In this document: piece after piece, positions 6,586 through 15,961 of the stretch
Position numbering within the stretch: the first letter of the stretch is position 1
How the letters are laid out: each line of letters starts with the position of its first letter
NCBI RefSeq assembly: GCF_011813015.1
Contig: NZ_QHLQ01000005.1
Span: forward strand, 1 to 64,000
DNA length: 64,000 bases
Direction: 5' to 3'
From: Parasedimentitalea denitrificans
GTDB taxonomy: Bacteria > Pseudomonadota > Alphaproteobacteria > Rhodobacterales > Rhodobacteraceae
The notes under the pieces: generated by a model
What the model saw: the letters and a program-made list of their open reading frames with translations, nothing else
The model's database searches: none
Told to the model about the DNA's origin: nothing
Made by a program: the position numbers and the translations under genes

Positions 6586-9500
6586 ATGAGCACCCGTCTT
6601 GCCAATCAGGGCCGGTTGATCGACCGCTCCAAACCGATTGAATTCACTTTTAACGGCAACCGTATGACCGGTTACGAGGGCGACACGCTGGCCTCGGCGC
6701 TGCTGGCCAACGACCAGATGATGGTCGGCCGTTCGTTCAAATACCACCGCCCGCGCGGGTTGGTGGCCTCTGGTGCCGAAGAACCCAATGCGCTCGTCGG
6801 ACTGGGCAATGGCGACCGGTTCGAACCCAACCAGCGTGTCACCACAACCGAGCTGTTTGCCGGTCTGTCGGCGCAGTCGCAGAACCACTGGCCCAGCCTG
6901 GAATTTGACGTGGGCGCGATCAACACGCACCTGTCGCGTTTCCTGCCGGCAGGTTTCTACTACAAAATGTTCATGTATCCCAAAGCGTTCTGGAAACATG
7001 TTTATGAACCCATCATCCGCCATTCTGCAGGTTTGGGTAAGGCCCCGGACAAAGAACTGAAAGACGCCGACCAGTACGAGCACTTCTACTTCTTTGCTGA
7101 TGTGGTTGTTGTCGGCGGCGGTGTTGCCGGTCTTCAGGCCGCCAAGGCCGCTGCTGCCACTGGCGCCAAGGTCCTGCTGATGGAGCAGACTAACACTTGG
7201 GGTGGTCGTGCCCCGGTGGATGGCGGCACCATCGACGGTGATACACCTGAAGCTTGGGTTGAGAAGACACTGGCCGAACTTGAGGCCATGGATAACGTCA
7301 CCCTGCGTAGCCGCTGCATGGGGTCGGGCGTTTATGACCACGGCTATGTATTGGGCTATGAACGTCTGACGGATCACACTCCGGGCGCGGCAGGCCCACG
7401 TCATCGCCTGTGGCGGATTCGGGCCAAGCAGATTGTCACCGCAACCGGCGCGATCGAACGCCCGCTGTCCTTTGCTGGTAACGATGTGCCGGGCGTCATG
7501 CTGGCCGGAGCCATGCGTGACTATGTCGCCAACTGGGGGGTCACTCCGGGTAAGCGTGTTGTCATCGCGACAAACAACGATGATGCCTACCGCACCGCCA
7601 TCACCCTGCATAACGCTGGTGTCGAGGTGGTTCGAGTGCTGGATGCGCGCGCATCTGGCGGCGGCGCATTGATGGAGGAAGTCCGTCAGCTAGGCATCCG
7701 CGTCGATCCCGGTCGCGCCATTGCCAAGGTCACTGGCGGCAAGCGCGTCGCCAAGGTTGCGGTCTGCGCCCAAAACGGCGAGGGCGGGGCACAAGAAGAT
7801 GTTGTCGCTGATGCCGTTGCCATGTCCGGCGGCTGGTCGCCCGTAGTACACCTGTGGTCCCACTGCGGCGGCAAGCTGATCTGGGATGACGCTCAGGCCC
7901 ACTTCCGCCCCGATGCATCTCGTCCACCACTGGGCGATGATGGCGCTGGGTTTGTGGTTGCTGCTGGCTCTGCTAATGGTACGCTGGATCTGGAAAACAC
8001 ACTGACAGATGCCACTGCAGCGGGCGCTGCGGCAGCTAAGGCAGCTGGTTTTGCCAAGAAAGCTGTGAAAGCTCCGGTTGGTTCTGTGCAAGCTGAACAA
8101 CCAATGGCCCCAGTCTGGCTGATGCCAGCCAAGGCCGACATTAAGTTGCGGATGAAAACTTGGTTGGACTACCAGAATGACGTCAAGGTTTCAGACGTCC
8201 AGCTGGCGGCCCGTGAAGGCTATGAAAGTGTTGAACACACCAAGCGTTACACCACGCTGGGTATGGCGACGGATCAGGGGAAACTCTCCAACATCAACGG
8301 CTTGGCAGTTCTTGCTGACACGCTTGGGTCTGAAATTCCCCAGGTCGGCACCACCACCTTCCGCCCGCCATACACTCCCATTTCCATGGGCGCGATTGGC
8401 GGCGAGGCACGCGGAGAGATCTTCCAGCCGATCCGCAAGACGCCAATGCACGACTGGCATGACGCGAATGGAGCCGATTGGGAGCCGGTAGGCCAGTGGC
8501 GCCGTGCTTATGCCTTTGTCCGCTCAAGCGAGAGTGTTGAGGATGCCGTGGCGCGCGAGGTCAAGAACACCCGCGAAAACCTTGGCCTGCTGGATGCATC
8601 CACTCTGGGTAAACTGGTGGTCAAAGGGCCGGACGCAGGCAAGTTCCTGGACATGATGTACACCAACATGATGTCCAACCTGAAGGTTGGCAAATGCCGC
8701 TATGGGCTGATGTGCTCTGAAAACGGCTTTTTGATCGACGACGGTGTAGTTGCCCGCATCGATGACGATACATGGCTGTGTCACACCACCACCGGCGGCG
8801 CCGAGCGGATCCATGGTCACATGGAAGAATGGCTGCAGACCGAATGGTGGGACTGGAAAGTCTATGTCGCCAATGTGACCGAACAACTGGCTCAGGTTGC
8901 CGTGGTTGGCCCCAACGCCCGCAAGGTGCTCGAAAAGCTGAACGCGCAAGCGGGCGGTGGCATGGATGTCTCCAAAGAGGCGCTGGCTTTCATGGAATGG
9001 AAGGACGGCAAAATCGGTGAATTTGACGCGCGTGCTTACCGGATCTCTTTCTCGGGTGAGCTGTCTTACGAGATCGCGGTGCCCGCCAGCCAAGGCATGG
9101 CCTTCTGGCAGGCGCTGCTTGAGGCTGGCAAAGAATTCGGCGTGATGCCTTATGGCACTGAATGTCTCCACATCATGAGGGCCGAGAAGGGCTTTATCAT
9201 GATCGGGGACGAGACCGACGGCACCGTGATCCCGCAGGATCTGGGGCTGCACTGGGCGCTGTCCAAGAAGAAAGAAGACTATCTGGGCAAACGTGCGCAC
9301 CTGCGGTCGCATATGGCAGATCCAGATCGTTGGCAGTTGGTTGGTCTGGAAACGGTTGATGGATCGGTCATCCCAGACGGTGCCTATGCCGTGGGCGAGG
9401 GGCTGAATGCCAATGGTCAGCGCAATGTGGTTGGGCGCGTGACCTCGACCTATCACTCGCCAACCCTGAACAAGGGTATTGCCATGGGATTGGTCCATAA

Positions 9501-9618
9501 CGGGCAGAAACGCATGGGCGAAGTGATCGAGTTCCCTGGGACGGATGACAAAACCTACAAGGCCAAGATTGTCGATCAGGTCTTTTACGACAAAGAAGGG
9601 GAGAAGCAGAATGTCTGA
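6586..9618 (+). CDS. soxA: Sarcosine oxidase, alpha subunit
   Basis: The 1010-residue alpha subunit has the full family architecture. An N-terminal region (about 1-100) is related to ferredoxin-like Fer2_4 domains. A dinucleotide-binding domain follows, with VVVVGGGVAGLQAAKAAA at about 172-190. The C-terminal third (from about 620) is an aminomethyltransferase (GCV_T) fold that takes part in tetrahydrofolate use. It shares the active-site interface with SoxB. SoxA and soxG overlap by 8 bases, so translation is coupled. No truncation or frameshift is visible. Sarcosine comes from glycine betaine, choline or creatine breakdown in this group. Confidence 0.96.
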   Translation: MSTRLANQGRLIDRSKPIEFTFNGNRMTGYEGDTLASALLANDQMMVGRSFKYHRPRGLVASGAEEPNALVGLGNGDRFEPNQRVTTTELFAGLSAQSQNHWPSLEFDVGAINTHLSRFLPAGFYYKMFMYPKAFWKHVYEPIIRHSAGLGKAPDKELKDADQYEHFYFFADVVVVGGGVAGLQAAKAAAATGAKVLLMEQTNTWGGRAPVDGGTIDGDTPEAWVEKTLAELEAMDNVTLRSRCMGSGVYDHGYVLGYERLTDHTPGAAGPRHRLWRIRAKQIVTATGAIERPLSFAGNDVPGVMLAGAMRDYVANWGVTPGKRVVIATNNDDAYRTAITLHNAGVEVVRVLDARASGGGALMEEVRQLGIRVDPGRAIAKVTGGKRVAKVAVCAQNGEGGAQEDVVADAVAMSGGWSPVVHLWSHCGGKLIWDDAQAHFRPDASRPPLGDDGAGFVVAAGSANGTLDLENTLTDATAAGAAAAKAAGFAKKAVKAPVGSVQAEQPMAPVWLMPAKADIKLRMKTWLDYQNDVKVSDVQLAAREGYESVEHTKRYTTLGMATDQGKLSNINGLAVLADTLGSEIPQVGTTTFRPPYTPISMGAIGGEARGEIFQPIRKTPMHDWHDANGADWEPVGQWRRAYAFVRSSESVEDAVAREVKNTRENLGLLDASTLGKLVVKGPDAGKFLDMMYTNMMSNLKVGKCRYGLMCSENGFLIDDGVVARIDDDTWLCHTTTGGAERIHGHMEEWLQTEWWDWKVYVANVTEQLAQVAVVGPNARKVLEKLNAQAGGGMDVSKEALAFMEWKDGKIGEFDARAYRISFSGELSYEIAVPASQGMAFWQALLEAGKEFGVMPYGTECLHIMRAEKGFIMIGDETDGTVIPQDLGLHWALSKKKEDYLGKRAHLRSHMADPDRWQLVGLETVDGSVIPDGAYAVGEGLNANGQRNVVGRVTSTYHSPTLNKGIAMGLVHNGQKRMGEVIEFPGTDDKTYKAKIVDQVFYDKEGEKQNV

Positions 9619-10177
9619 TCCTGTCAGCGCACTGCAAGGTGCTCAATTCAGTGGTATTGCATCGGTCGAAGAAGGCGGATTGGCAGGTATGATTACCCTG
9701 CGTGGCGATCTTGGCTCTAAGGTGATGCAGGCCGCTGTCAAAGAGGCAACCGGTGCAGATATTCCTGCCACCAATCAAGTTTCGCTGTCCGCAGATGGCG
9801 GCACGGCCTGGATGTCGCCGGACGAACTGCTGCTGATGGTGTCTTACACTGAAGTAGAGGAAATTCTGGCGGCACTGAACAAGTCGCTGGCAGGCGAACA
9901 TGCCTTGGCAGTGAATGTGTCTGACGCGCGGGCTGTTTTCCGGGTGTCCGGCGACGGTGCACGCGAGACACTGGCCAAAATTTGCCCCGTGGATCTGTCT
10001 GCCGAGGCCTTTGTGCCTGGACAATTCCGTCGCACACGGATGGCACAGGTCGCGGCTGCATTTTGGTTGGATGAAAGTGGTGCCTTTACGATTGTCTGCT
10101 TCCGCTCGGTGGCCGACTATGTGTTCAATCTGTTAAGCAATGCGGCCCATCCCCAGTCTGCGGTGGGCGTGTACTAA
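9611..10177 (+). CDS. soxG: Sarcosine oxidase, gamma subunit
   Basis: The ATG at 9611 lies inside the last codons of soxA (8-base overlap) and gives 188 residues starting MSDPVSALQGAQF. The conserved gamma-subunit segments are SPDELLLMV, ALAVNVSDARAVFRVSGDGAR, CPVDLS and FVPGQFRRTRMAQVAAAFW. The gamma subunit resembles a reduced aminomethyltransferase fold and is needed for holoenzyme assembly. It is the last gene of the sox operon; a perfect 8-bp inverted repeat follows at 10192-10224. Confidence 0.92.
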   Translation: MSDPVSALQGAQFSGIASVEEGGLAGMITLRGDLGSKVMQAAVKEATGADIPATNQVSLSADGGTAWMSPDELLLMVSYTEVEEILAALNKSLAGEHALAVNVSDARAVFRVSGDGARETLAKICPVDLSAEAFVPGQFRRTRMAQVAAAFWLDESGAFTIVCFRSVADYVFNLLSNAAHPQSAVGVY

Positions 10178-10191
10178 CTAGATACTGTGCA

Positions 10192-10224
10192 CGTCACGCT
10201 GTTCCTATGACGAATGGCGTGACG
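10192..10224. other. Inverted repeat downstream of soxG
   Basis: CGTCACGC (10192-10199) and GCGTGACG (10217-10224) form perfect 8-bp arms around a 17-base loop, 15 bases after the soxG stop. There is no T-tract, so this is not a classic intrinsic terminator. It could be an RNA-stabilising hairpin or a protein site. The rest of the gap up to sodB (10225-10451) shows no gene; a TGTGC...GCACA dyad lies near 10337-10352. Confidence 0.4.
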
Positions 10225-10451
10225 AGCATCCTATTGCTGCCCCTGCTATTTCGTGCTCTTTGAGAACACTGAAAGGTGGGGGCAATTTATTTCCCTTCTA
10301 CGAATGGCGATTTCCAATCACAGTGCTTGTTCATTTGTGCTTGAATGCACATAGCGTGGTCACTTTGGAGAGGCCTTCACACTTGACCTGACTGCTCACG
10401 CAACGCATGTATCGCCCTAGGAAACGCAACTTAATTTGACAGGTGTCCAAA

Positions 10452-11054
10452 ATGGCTTTTGAACTTCCCGATCTTCCATATGCTCACGATGCGCTGGCTG
10501 CCAAAGGCATGTCCGCTGAAACCATGGAATACCACCACGACCTGCACCACAACGCCTATGTGACCAACGGCAACAAGCTGATCGAAGGCACCGAATGGGC
10601 TGGCAAGTCGTTGGAAGAGATCATTGTTGGAACCTATGACGCTTCTTCGGTTGCGCAGAACGGTATCTTCAACAACATCTCGCAGCTGTGGAACCACAAT
10701 GAATTCTGGAAGATGATGGGCCCTAACGGCGACGTCATGCCAGGTGAGCTGGAAAAAGCTCTGGTTGAGAACTTTGGTTCGGTTGACGAGTTCAAGTCGC
10801 AGTTCTCGGCTGCTGGTGCTGGTCAGTTTGGCTCAGGCTGGGCTTGGTTGGTCAAAAACGCTGACGGTTCGCTGGCTGTGACCAAGACTGAGAACGGCGT
10901 GAACCCGCTGTGCTTTGGTCAGACTGCACTGCTAGGCTGTGATGTTTGGGAGCACTCCTACTACATCGATTTCCGCAACAAGCGCCCTGCGTATCTGTCG
11001 AACTTCCTCGACAACTTGGTCGACTGGGAAAACGTCGCTTCGCGTCTGGGTTAA
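10452..11054 (+). CDS. sodB: Superoxide dismutase, Fe/Mn family (probably Fe type)
   Basis: This enzyme dismutates superoxide to H2O2 and O2 in the cytoplasm. The ATG at 10452 gives 200 residues; AGGTG lies 7 bases ahead, and an in-frame GTG at 10443 is not needed. Metal ligands are His28 (in EYHHD), His82 (in NHNEFW), Asp164 and His168 (in DVWEHSYYIDF). The N-terminus MAFELPDLPYAHDAL is close to E. coli SodB. The metal cannot be settled from sequence alone. It is monocistronic, with a strong terminator after it. Confidence 0.95.
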   Translation: MAFELPDLPYAHDALAAKGMSAETMEYHHDLHHNAYVTNGNKLIEGTEWAGKSLEEIIVGTYDASSVAQNGIFNNISQLWNHNEFWKMMGPNGDVMPGELEKALVENFGSVDEFKSQFSAAGAGQFGSGWAWLVKNADGSLAVTKTENGVNPLCFGQTALLGCDVWEHSYYIDFRNKRPAYLSNFLDNLVDWENVASRLG

Positions 11055-11087
11055 TCCCAGGAGCGACAAGGTCGTTTAGAATTGAAA

Positions 11088-11117
11088 ACGCCCGGCCAAA
11101 ATGCCGGGCGTTTTTTT
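11088..11117 (+). terminator. Intrinsic terminator of sodB
   Basis: ACGCCCGGC (11088-11096) pairs with GCCGGGCGT (11103-11111) around a 6-base loop and is followed by a run of seven T including the end of the stem. It lies 34 bases after the sodB stop. Confidence 0.9.
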
Positions 11118-11119
11118 AT

Positions 11120-11152
11120 GCCTCCGGCGGAGGTGTTTTTAACAAGAAGAAG
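11120..11152 (+). repeat. Intergenic repeat copy B (CCTCCGGCGGAGG type)
   Basis: Plus-strand sequence reads GCCTCCGGCGGAGG, then TGTTTTTAAC, then AAGAAGAAG. It differs from copy A by one base over about 33. It follows the sodB terminator and its tail ends 12 bases before the dcd stop on the opposite strand. Confidence 0.6.
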
Positions 11153-11164
11153 ACAGGGGGGTGG

Positions 11165-12238
11165 TCAAACTTTGAAGTGTTTTGAAAGCTTTAGACCCTG
11201 ACCCTGGTAGTTTGAAGCGATACCCGAGCCGTAGAGTTGATCTGGCACTTCGGCCATTTTTTCATAGACCAAACGGCCAACGACCTGTCCGTGTTCCAGC
11301 ACAAATGGCGCCTCGTGGCAGCGGACCTCAAGTACGCCGCGAGAGCCAGCACCACCGGCGGCGTCATGGCCGAAACCGGGGTCGAAAAAGCCAGCATAGT
11401 GAACCCGGAACTCCCCGACCATTGCCAGGTAGGGCGCCATTTCTGCGGCGTATTCTGGCGGGATCTGAACGGCTTCTCGGCTGACCAGGATGTAAAAGGC
11501 GCCAGGGTCCAGAATGATGCGGCCGTCGCTGCTGCGGACCTCTTCCCAGTAGTCGCGGGGATCATATTCGCCAATACGATCCAGATCGATGACACCTGTG
11601 TGCGGTTTGGCGCGGTAGCCGACCAGATCACTGCCGGGCAGTTGCAGATCAACAGAGAAGCCCAGGCCATCCTGAATGACCGCAGGGCCATCCACCAGAG
11701 GTGAGCTTTCGTGAAGAGCCGTCAGTTGTTTATCGGTAAGCACGGCCTGACCGGTGCGGAAACGAATTTGGTTCAGGCGCATGCCTGGGCGGACCAAGAC
11801 GGAAAATGAACGGGGGCAGATTTCAGCATAGAGGAGACCGTGGTAGCCCGGTTTGATCCGGTCGAACTCAGCTCCGCCATCGGTGATCGTACGGGTCAGA
11901 AGATCCAGTCGGCCGGTTGAGCTTTTGGCGTTTGCCACCGCGGTAATGTCGCCGGGTAGGGCGAGGTGTTCCATCAACGGAACTACATAAACGCAGCCTT
12001 TTTCCAGCACGGCACCGTCGCTCAGGTCGATCTGGTGCATCTCAAATTCACGCAGGCGGTCGGCGACGCTTTGGCCTTCGCCCGCCAGGAATGAGGCCCG
12101 TACCCGGTAGGCGACTTTGCCCAGCCGAAGGTCAAGACTCGCGGGTTGGATTTGTCCGGAAACTGTGGGTTCTGTCACGGTGATCTCACCGTTTTCAAGC
12201 ATTTTTTCAATAGCTTGGCTGGGCAATACACCGGTCAT
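11165..12238 (-). CDS. dcd: dCTP deaminase, long (two-domain) type
   Basis: This trimeric enzyme converts dCTP to dUTP for dTTP synthesis. The product has 357 residues, about twice the E. coli Dcd length, as expected for the alphaproteobacterial long form with a duplicated trimeric dUTPase-like fold. Segments with the family pattern are SGQIQPASLDLRLG (N-terminal half), NAKSSTGRLDLLTR with the catalytic-loop Ser/Arg, and a second copy of the fold in the C-terminal half. The start ATG at 12238 has AAGGAA 7 bases upstream; the frame extends further 5' without support. Confidence 0.9.
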   Translation of the reverse strand: MTGVLPSQAIEKMLENGEITVTEPTVSGQIQPASLDLRLGKVAYRVRASFLAGEGQSVADRLREFEMHQIDLSDGAVLEKGCVYVVPLMEHLALPGDITAVANAKSSTGRLDLLTRTITDGGAEFDRIKPGYHGLLYAEICPRSFSVLVRPGMRLNQIRFRTGQAVLTDKQLTALHESSPLVDGPAVIQDGLGFSVDLQLPGSDLVGYRAKPHTGVIDLDRIGEYDPRDYWEEVRSSDGRIILDPGAFYILVSREAVQIPPEYAAEMAPYLAMVGEFRVHYAGFFDPGFGHDAAGGAGSRGVLEVRCHEAPFVLEHGQVVGRLVYEKMAEVPDQLYGSGIASNYQGQGLKLSKHFKV

Positions 12239-12303
12239 AATTGGTTCCTTCAGTTGCCGCCCCAGGACTTGGACGCCCGAAGATGCTGGCCTATTTTTTG
12301 GCT

Positions 12304-12335
12304 GCATGCAATTCACCCAGCATGCAATTTGGGTG
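12304..12335. promoter_or_regulatory. Direct and inverted repeats upstream of dcd
   Basis: GCATGCAATT is repeated at 12304-12313 and 12320-12329 (16-base period). CACCCA (12314-12319) and TGGGTG (12330-12335) form an inverted repeat across the same stretch. This lies 66-97 bases upstream of the dcd start, in its promoter region. It may be an operator; no regulator is identified. Confidence 0.3.
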
Positions 12336-12346
12336 GGTAGATATAC

Positions 12347-12381
12347 AAAACGCCCGGGTGATCGCTCACCCGGGCGTTTTT
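12347..12381 (-). terminator. Bidirectional intrinsic terminator after tRNA-Pro
   Basis: An 11-bp perfect stem (CGCCCGGGTGA / TCACCCGGGCG, 12351-12376) with a TCGC loop is flanked by AAAA on one side and TTTTT on the other. It lies four bases past the 3' end of the minus-strand tRNA-Pro gene. Confidence 0.85.
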
Positions 12382-12384
12382 GTA

Positions 12385-12461
12385 TGGTCGGGCTAGCAGG
12401 ACTCGAACCTGCGACCTTCCGTCCCCCAGACGGACGCGCTACCAGGCTGCGCCATAGCCCG
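12385..12461 (-). tRNA. tRNA-Pro (GGG anticodon)
   Basis: The minus strand reads a 77-base cloverleaf. The acceptor stem CGGGCTA pairs with TAGCCCG, the D-arm is GGCGCAGCCTGGTAGC, the anticodon stem CGTCC/GGACG carries the loop with anticodon GGG, and the T-arm contains GGTTCGAGTCC. A genomically encoded ACCA 3' end is present. There are no mismatches in the acceptor stem. It is a single tRNA gene with its own terminator; no integrase or att-like duplication is seen next to it. Confidence 0.95.
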
Positions 12462-12520
12462 TTATTGAGAGCGTTCTACTGTATCTGCGAGCAGGGGCAA
12501 GAGGTAATGTTGGTCTTTTT

Positions 12521-13420
12521 TCAATTGGCTGATGGATTGTTCTGGTTGGTTGCCATGGAACGTAGTTGCTCGGCGCAAATCAACACCTCGGCGAGGTTGG
12601 ATTCGGGTAGTGAGGTGATACCGGCCAGTTTGGCGAGAATGCCTGTGTGGGAAATGTTCAACGCATCGTCTGCTGTGTCGTCCACCTCGATGACATTCGG
12701 GCGGGGGACAGCGACCTCGGTCTCCGTTACCGGTGAAGCTTCGACTTGGGCAGCTATTTCGGGGGCATCAACTGTTGGCTCTGGCGTCTCAACAGGGGCC
12801 GGATCAAGCGTGTCAAACCCGAGTTGTTGCTCCTCTGGTTCTGGTGGAAATCCCACGTCAGTCGGGAGTTCACCAGTCGGCTCTGACAGTTCAACAGCAG
12901 GCTCTGGCTGAAGCTCTGGAACATCAGGCAGTTGAGCGGCCACTTCTGGTTGGGACACTGGGACATCAGCCACTTCAATGGCCGGTTCCAGTTGGAAATC
13001 CGGGATGTCCTGCGTTTGATCAGCGTCTGAATTGGGCTGCGAATCAAGGTCCATCTGCATTTGCGATGTGGCATGCGGTGGCGGGGCAGGGAATTCGGTT
13101 ACAGTTCCCGCTGCCTCGATCACTGGCATCGGATCGGAGGTATCTTCGAGCGAAGCAGACTGGTCAGCCACATGGGCGATACCCTGATCACGTAGCAGGG
13201 CCTGAACCTCTTTGATCGACTTGCCCTCGTCGTGCAGCAAGCGTTTGATACCACCCAAAAGAAGCATGTCGGCGGGGCGGTAATACCGCCGCCCACCTGC
13301 GCGTTTTACGGGTTTGATCTGGGTGAATTTGCTTTCCCAGAAACGCAGCACATGTGCTGGAATCCCCAGCCATTCCGCAACTTCACTGATGGTGCGAAAG
13401 GCATCCGGTGACTTAGACAT
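12521..13420 (-). CDS. MerR-type DNA-binding protein with long acidic tail
   Basis: Residues 1-80 form a MerR winged-helix domain ([25 protein letters not shown], then [22 protein letters not shown]). From about 90 to 265 the protein is low-complexity and rich in Pro, Glu, Val and Asp with repeated [16 protein letters not shown] units. A short helical C-terminus ([27 protein letters not shown]) ends it. There are no effector-binding cysteines, so it is not a classic metal-sensing MerR. It lies 14 bases after ihfA on the same strand, in a cluster plsX-fabH-ihfA-merR common in Rhodobacteraceae. Its targets are unknown. Confidence 0.85.
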   Translation of the reverse strand: MSKSPDAFRTISEVAEWLGIPAHVLRFWESKFTQIKPVKRAGGRRYYRPADMLLLGGIKRLLHDEGKSIKEVQALLRDQGIAHVADQSASLEDTSDPMPVIEAAGTVTEFPAPPPHATSQMQMDLDSQPNSDADQTQDIPDFQLEPAIEVADVPVSQPEVAAQLPDVPELQPEPAVELSEPTGELPTDVGFPPEPEEQQLGFDTLDPAPVETPEPTVDAPEIAAQVEASPVTETEVAVPRPNVIEVDDTADDALNISHTGILAKLAGITSLPESNLAEVLICAEQLRSMATNQNNPSAN

Positions 13421-13434
13421 GTGCTCTGGCCTTG

Positions 13435-13737
13435 TTATGATCGGTTGCCGTCAGCGACACGGTTCTTCATCAGGTGGGATGGTCGAAAGGTCAAAACGCG
13501 GCGTGGTTGAATTGGAACCTCTTCGCCGGTCTTTGGGTTGCGGCCGATGCGTGCGGATTTATCTCGTACGCTAAAGGTGCCAAAAGACGAGATTTTTACC
13601 TGTTCGCCGCGGACCAATGCGTCAGACATATGGCCAAGCATGCTCTCAACAAGCTGCGCACTTTCGTTACGCGATAGGCCAACTTCGCGGAAAACCGCTT
13701 CGCTTAAATCCATGCGCGTCAGAGTCGTGTCACTCAT
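13435..13737 (-). CDS. ihfA: Integration host factor, alpha subunit
   Basis: This nucleoid DNA-bending protein forms a heterodimer with IhfB. The 100-residue product beginning [20 protein letters not shown] contains the family segments [13 protein letters not shown] and the beta-arm [20 protein letters not shown], whose proline intercalates into DNA. AGGA lies 7 bases before the ATG at 13737. It is between fabH and the MerR-like gene, all on the minus strand. Confidence 0.94.
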   Translation of the reverse strand: MSDTTLTRMDLSEAVFREVGLSRNESAQLVESMLGHMSDALVRGEQVKISSFGTFSVRDKSARIGRNPKTGEEVPIQPRRVLTFRPSHLMKNRVADGNRS

Positions 13738-13827
13738 AACCAAATCCTCTTGTTTTATAAATAATAGGGCGTAGAGAATTTCCCTGTCAATATCAATGAT
13801 TTGCAGAAGTCAGATTAGCGTAATTGC

Positions 13828-14799
13828 TTACCAGCGTAGAACGACTGCTCCCCAGGCCAGTCCGCCACCAATTGCTTCGGCTACAATCAGGTCGCCTTGC
13901 TTGATCTGGCCGCGCTGTTTCCCAACGGAAAGCGCCAGTGGAATGGACGCAGCAGAGGTGTTGCCGTGGTCCTGAACTGTCACCACAACATTATCCATGC
14001 TGAGGCCCATTTTCTTGGCAGTACCCTGAATAATTCGGATATTGGCCTGATGTGGTACGATCCAGTCGACGTCGGTCGCAGCCAGATTTGCCTTGTCCAG
14101 CGCGGTATTAGCTGTCGATGCCAGCTTTTCTACGGCGTGGCGGAACACTTGGTTGCCTTGCATCCGCAGAAACCCTGTATTCTGTGTCGAGACGCCGCCA
14201 TCGACGTGCAACAGGTCTTTATAGCGTCCGTCCGAGTTCAGGTCGGTAGACAGGATGCCGCGATCATCTTTTGTGCCTGCACCTTCCTGAGCTTCCAGCA
14301 CCAGTGCACCTGCGCCGTCACCAAACAACACGCAGGTTGAACGGTCTGTCCAATCCATGATGCGACTAAAGGTTTCGGCCCCAATAACCAGAACACGATT
14401 GGCCTGACCGGATAGAATCAGCGCATTGGCGTTGCTTAGGGCGTAGACGAAACCAGCGCATACGGCTTGAACATCAAAGGCAAACCCTTTGGTCATGCCC
14501 AAAGCAGCCTGAACCATGGTCGCCGCAGATGGAAATGTGAAATCGGCAGTCGATGTCGCCAGAACGATGGCGTCGATGTCGTCGGCTTCGCAGCCTGCAT
14601 CGGCCAGTGCAGCCTTGGCCGCATGGGTGGCCAGTGCAGACGTGGTTTCACCCTCAGCAGCGAAGTGGCGGCGCTCAATACCTGAACGGGACCGAATCCA
14701 CTCGTCAGAGGTATCAAGCGTGGCTTCGAATTCTGCGTTTTCGACCACCCGCTCTGGAAGGTAATGCCCAACACCGGTAATCACTGCACGTCGCGTCAT
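13828..14799 (-). CDS. fabH: 3-oxoacyl-[acyl-carrier-protein] synthase III
   Basis: FabH condenses acetyl-CoA with malonyl-ACP to start fatty acid synthesis. The 323-residue protein has the Cys-His-Asn catalytic triad: Cys114 in VQAVCAGFVYAL, His250 in IVPHQANIRI and Asn280 in HGNTSAAS. The GDGAGALVLEA motif is also present. It follows plsX by 20 bases on the same strand, the usual plsX-fabH pairing of phospholipid and fatty-acid initiation. Confidence 0.96.
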   Translation of the reverse strand: MTRRAVITGVGHYLPERVVENAEFEATLDTSDEWIRSRSGIERRHFAAEGETTSALATHAAKAALADAGCEADDIDAIVLATSTADFTFPSAATMVQAALGMTKGFAFDVQAVCAGFVYALSNANALILSGQANRVLVIGAETFSRIMDWTDRSTCVLFGDGAGALVLEAQEGAGTKDDRGILSTDLNSDGRYKDLLHVDGGVSTQNTGFLRMQGNQVFRHAVEKLASTANTALDKANLAATDVDWIVPHQANIRIIQGTAKKMGLSMDNVVVTVQDHGNTSAASIPLALSVGKQRGQIKQGDLIVAEAIGGGLAWGAVVLRW

Positions 14800-14819
14800 T
14801 CTATAGTCTGCCTTCAGTC

Positions 14820-15926
14820 TTAGTTGTCAGTGACGAGTGTAGTTTCACTGTCAGTATTACTTTGGGTAAGCTCAGCAGAGGATGCAACCCGTGCGGCCAG
14901 TTTTTCTGCAAAGCCTTGTTGAGCAAGTAGGAAAGCCAGCTTTACAGCGGCTGACACTCCGGTCGCGTCTGCACCACCATGGGATTTTACAATTGTGCCG
15001 TTCAAACCAAGAAAAACCCCGCCGTTGACACGACGCGGATCAATTTTCTTGGACAGTCGGTTCAGGGATGGCATCGCGAACAGAGCGGCCAATCGTGAAA
15101 GAAGCGAATAGGTGAAGGACTCGCGCAGTGTCGTTCGAATCAGACTGGCAGTGCCTTCACCGGTTTTGATTGCGACATTTCCAGTAAAGCCATCAGTGAC
15201 GATCACGTCAGCTGTGTTGCCAGGAATATCGCTGCCTTCAACGAAACCGACAAATTCGAAGCTACCACGCTCTGCATGATCTGAGATCAGCGTATAGGCT
15301 TCTTTCAACTCGGCGTGGCCTTTGTGCTCTTCAGTTCCGACGTTCAATAGACCGACCCGCGGGCGGGTGATGCCCATTGAATTGCGGGTGTATGAGGTGC
15401 CCATCAAGGCGTATTGCAGCAAGTCCTTGGCGTCCGCGCGCACGTCTGCGCCGACATCAAGCATCACGTTGAACCCCTGCGGGTTTCCTGATGGCCAGAG
15501 GATCGCAATGGCAGGCCGGTTCACGCCGGGCAGTTTACGCAGGCGGATCATGCTGACCGCCATCAACGCGCCGGTGTTGCCACAAGAAACCGCGCCAGCG
15601 GCTTCACCCTTTTTGACCGACTCAACAGCAGACCACATCGAGGTCTTCTTGCCGTTGCGCATCACTTGGCTGGGTTTGTCCTCCATCGATACCACTTCGG
15701 GGGCATCATGGAATTCAACACGATCAGTTAGGATTCGTTTTTTGGCGACGAGTGGCTTTAGCTGTTCGGTTGGGCCGTGCAGGATAAACCCAATGTCAGG
15801 ATTCTTCTCTGCTGAAATAGCAATACCGGCCACCACTGTCGCGGGGCCGGCATCTCCGCCCATGGCGTCGACCGAAATGGTAATTCGGCTGGCAGATACC
15901 GTTGATGGTTCAGTTTGAGCCGTCAT
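14820..15926 (-). CDS. plsX: Phosphate acyltransferase PlsX
   Basis: PlsX makes acyl-phosphate from acyl-ACP for PlsY in phospholipid synthesis. The 368-residue product has the N-terminal ISVDAMGGDAGPATVV (about residues 17-32), SCGNTGALMAVSMIRL, and the central VDVGADVRADAKDLLQYA-type segment (seen here as LDVGADVRADAKDLLQYA). GGCAGG lies a few bases ahead of the ATG. The C-terminal 20 residues are poorly conserved and Thr/Ser-rich. It follows rpmF by 35 bases and probably shares its transcript. Confidence 0.95.
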   Translation of the reverse strand: MTAQTEPSTVSASRITISVDAMGGDAGPATVVAGIAISAEKNPDIGFILHGPTEQLKPLVAKKRILTDRVEFHDAPEVVSMEDKPSQVMRNGKKTSMWSAVESVKKGEAAGAVSCGNTGALMAVSMIRLRKLPGVNRPAIAILWPSGNPQGFNVMLDVGADVRADAKDLLQYALMGTSYTRNSMGITRPRVGLLNVGTEEHKGHAELKEAYTLISDHAERGSFEFVGFVEGSDIPGNTADVIVTDGFTGNVAIKTGEGTASLIRTTLRESFTYSLLSRLAALFAMPSLNRLSKKIDPRRVNGGVFLGLNGTIVKSHGGADATGVSAAVKLAFLLAQQGFAEKLAARVASSAELTQSNTDSETTLVTDN

Positions 15927-15961
15927 ATGTACCTGCCTGCAAAATGAGCGTTGGACGCAGC

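Noticed and set aside
12385..12461. tRNA-Pro as an island integration site
   Set aside because: No integrase, mobility gene or duplicated 3' end of the tRNA is seen nearby.
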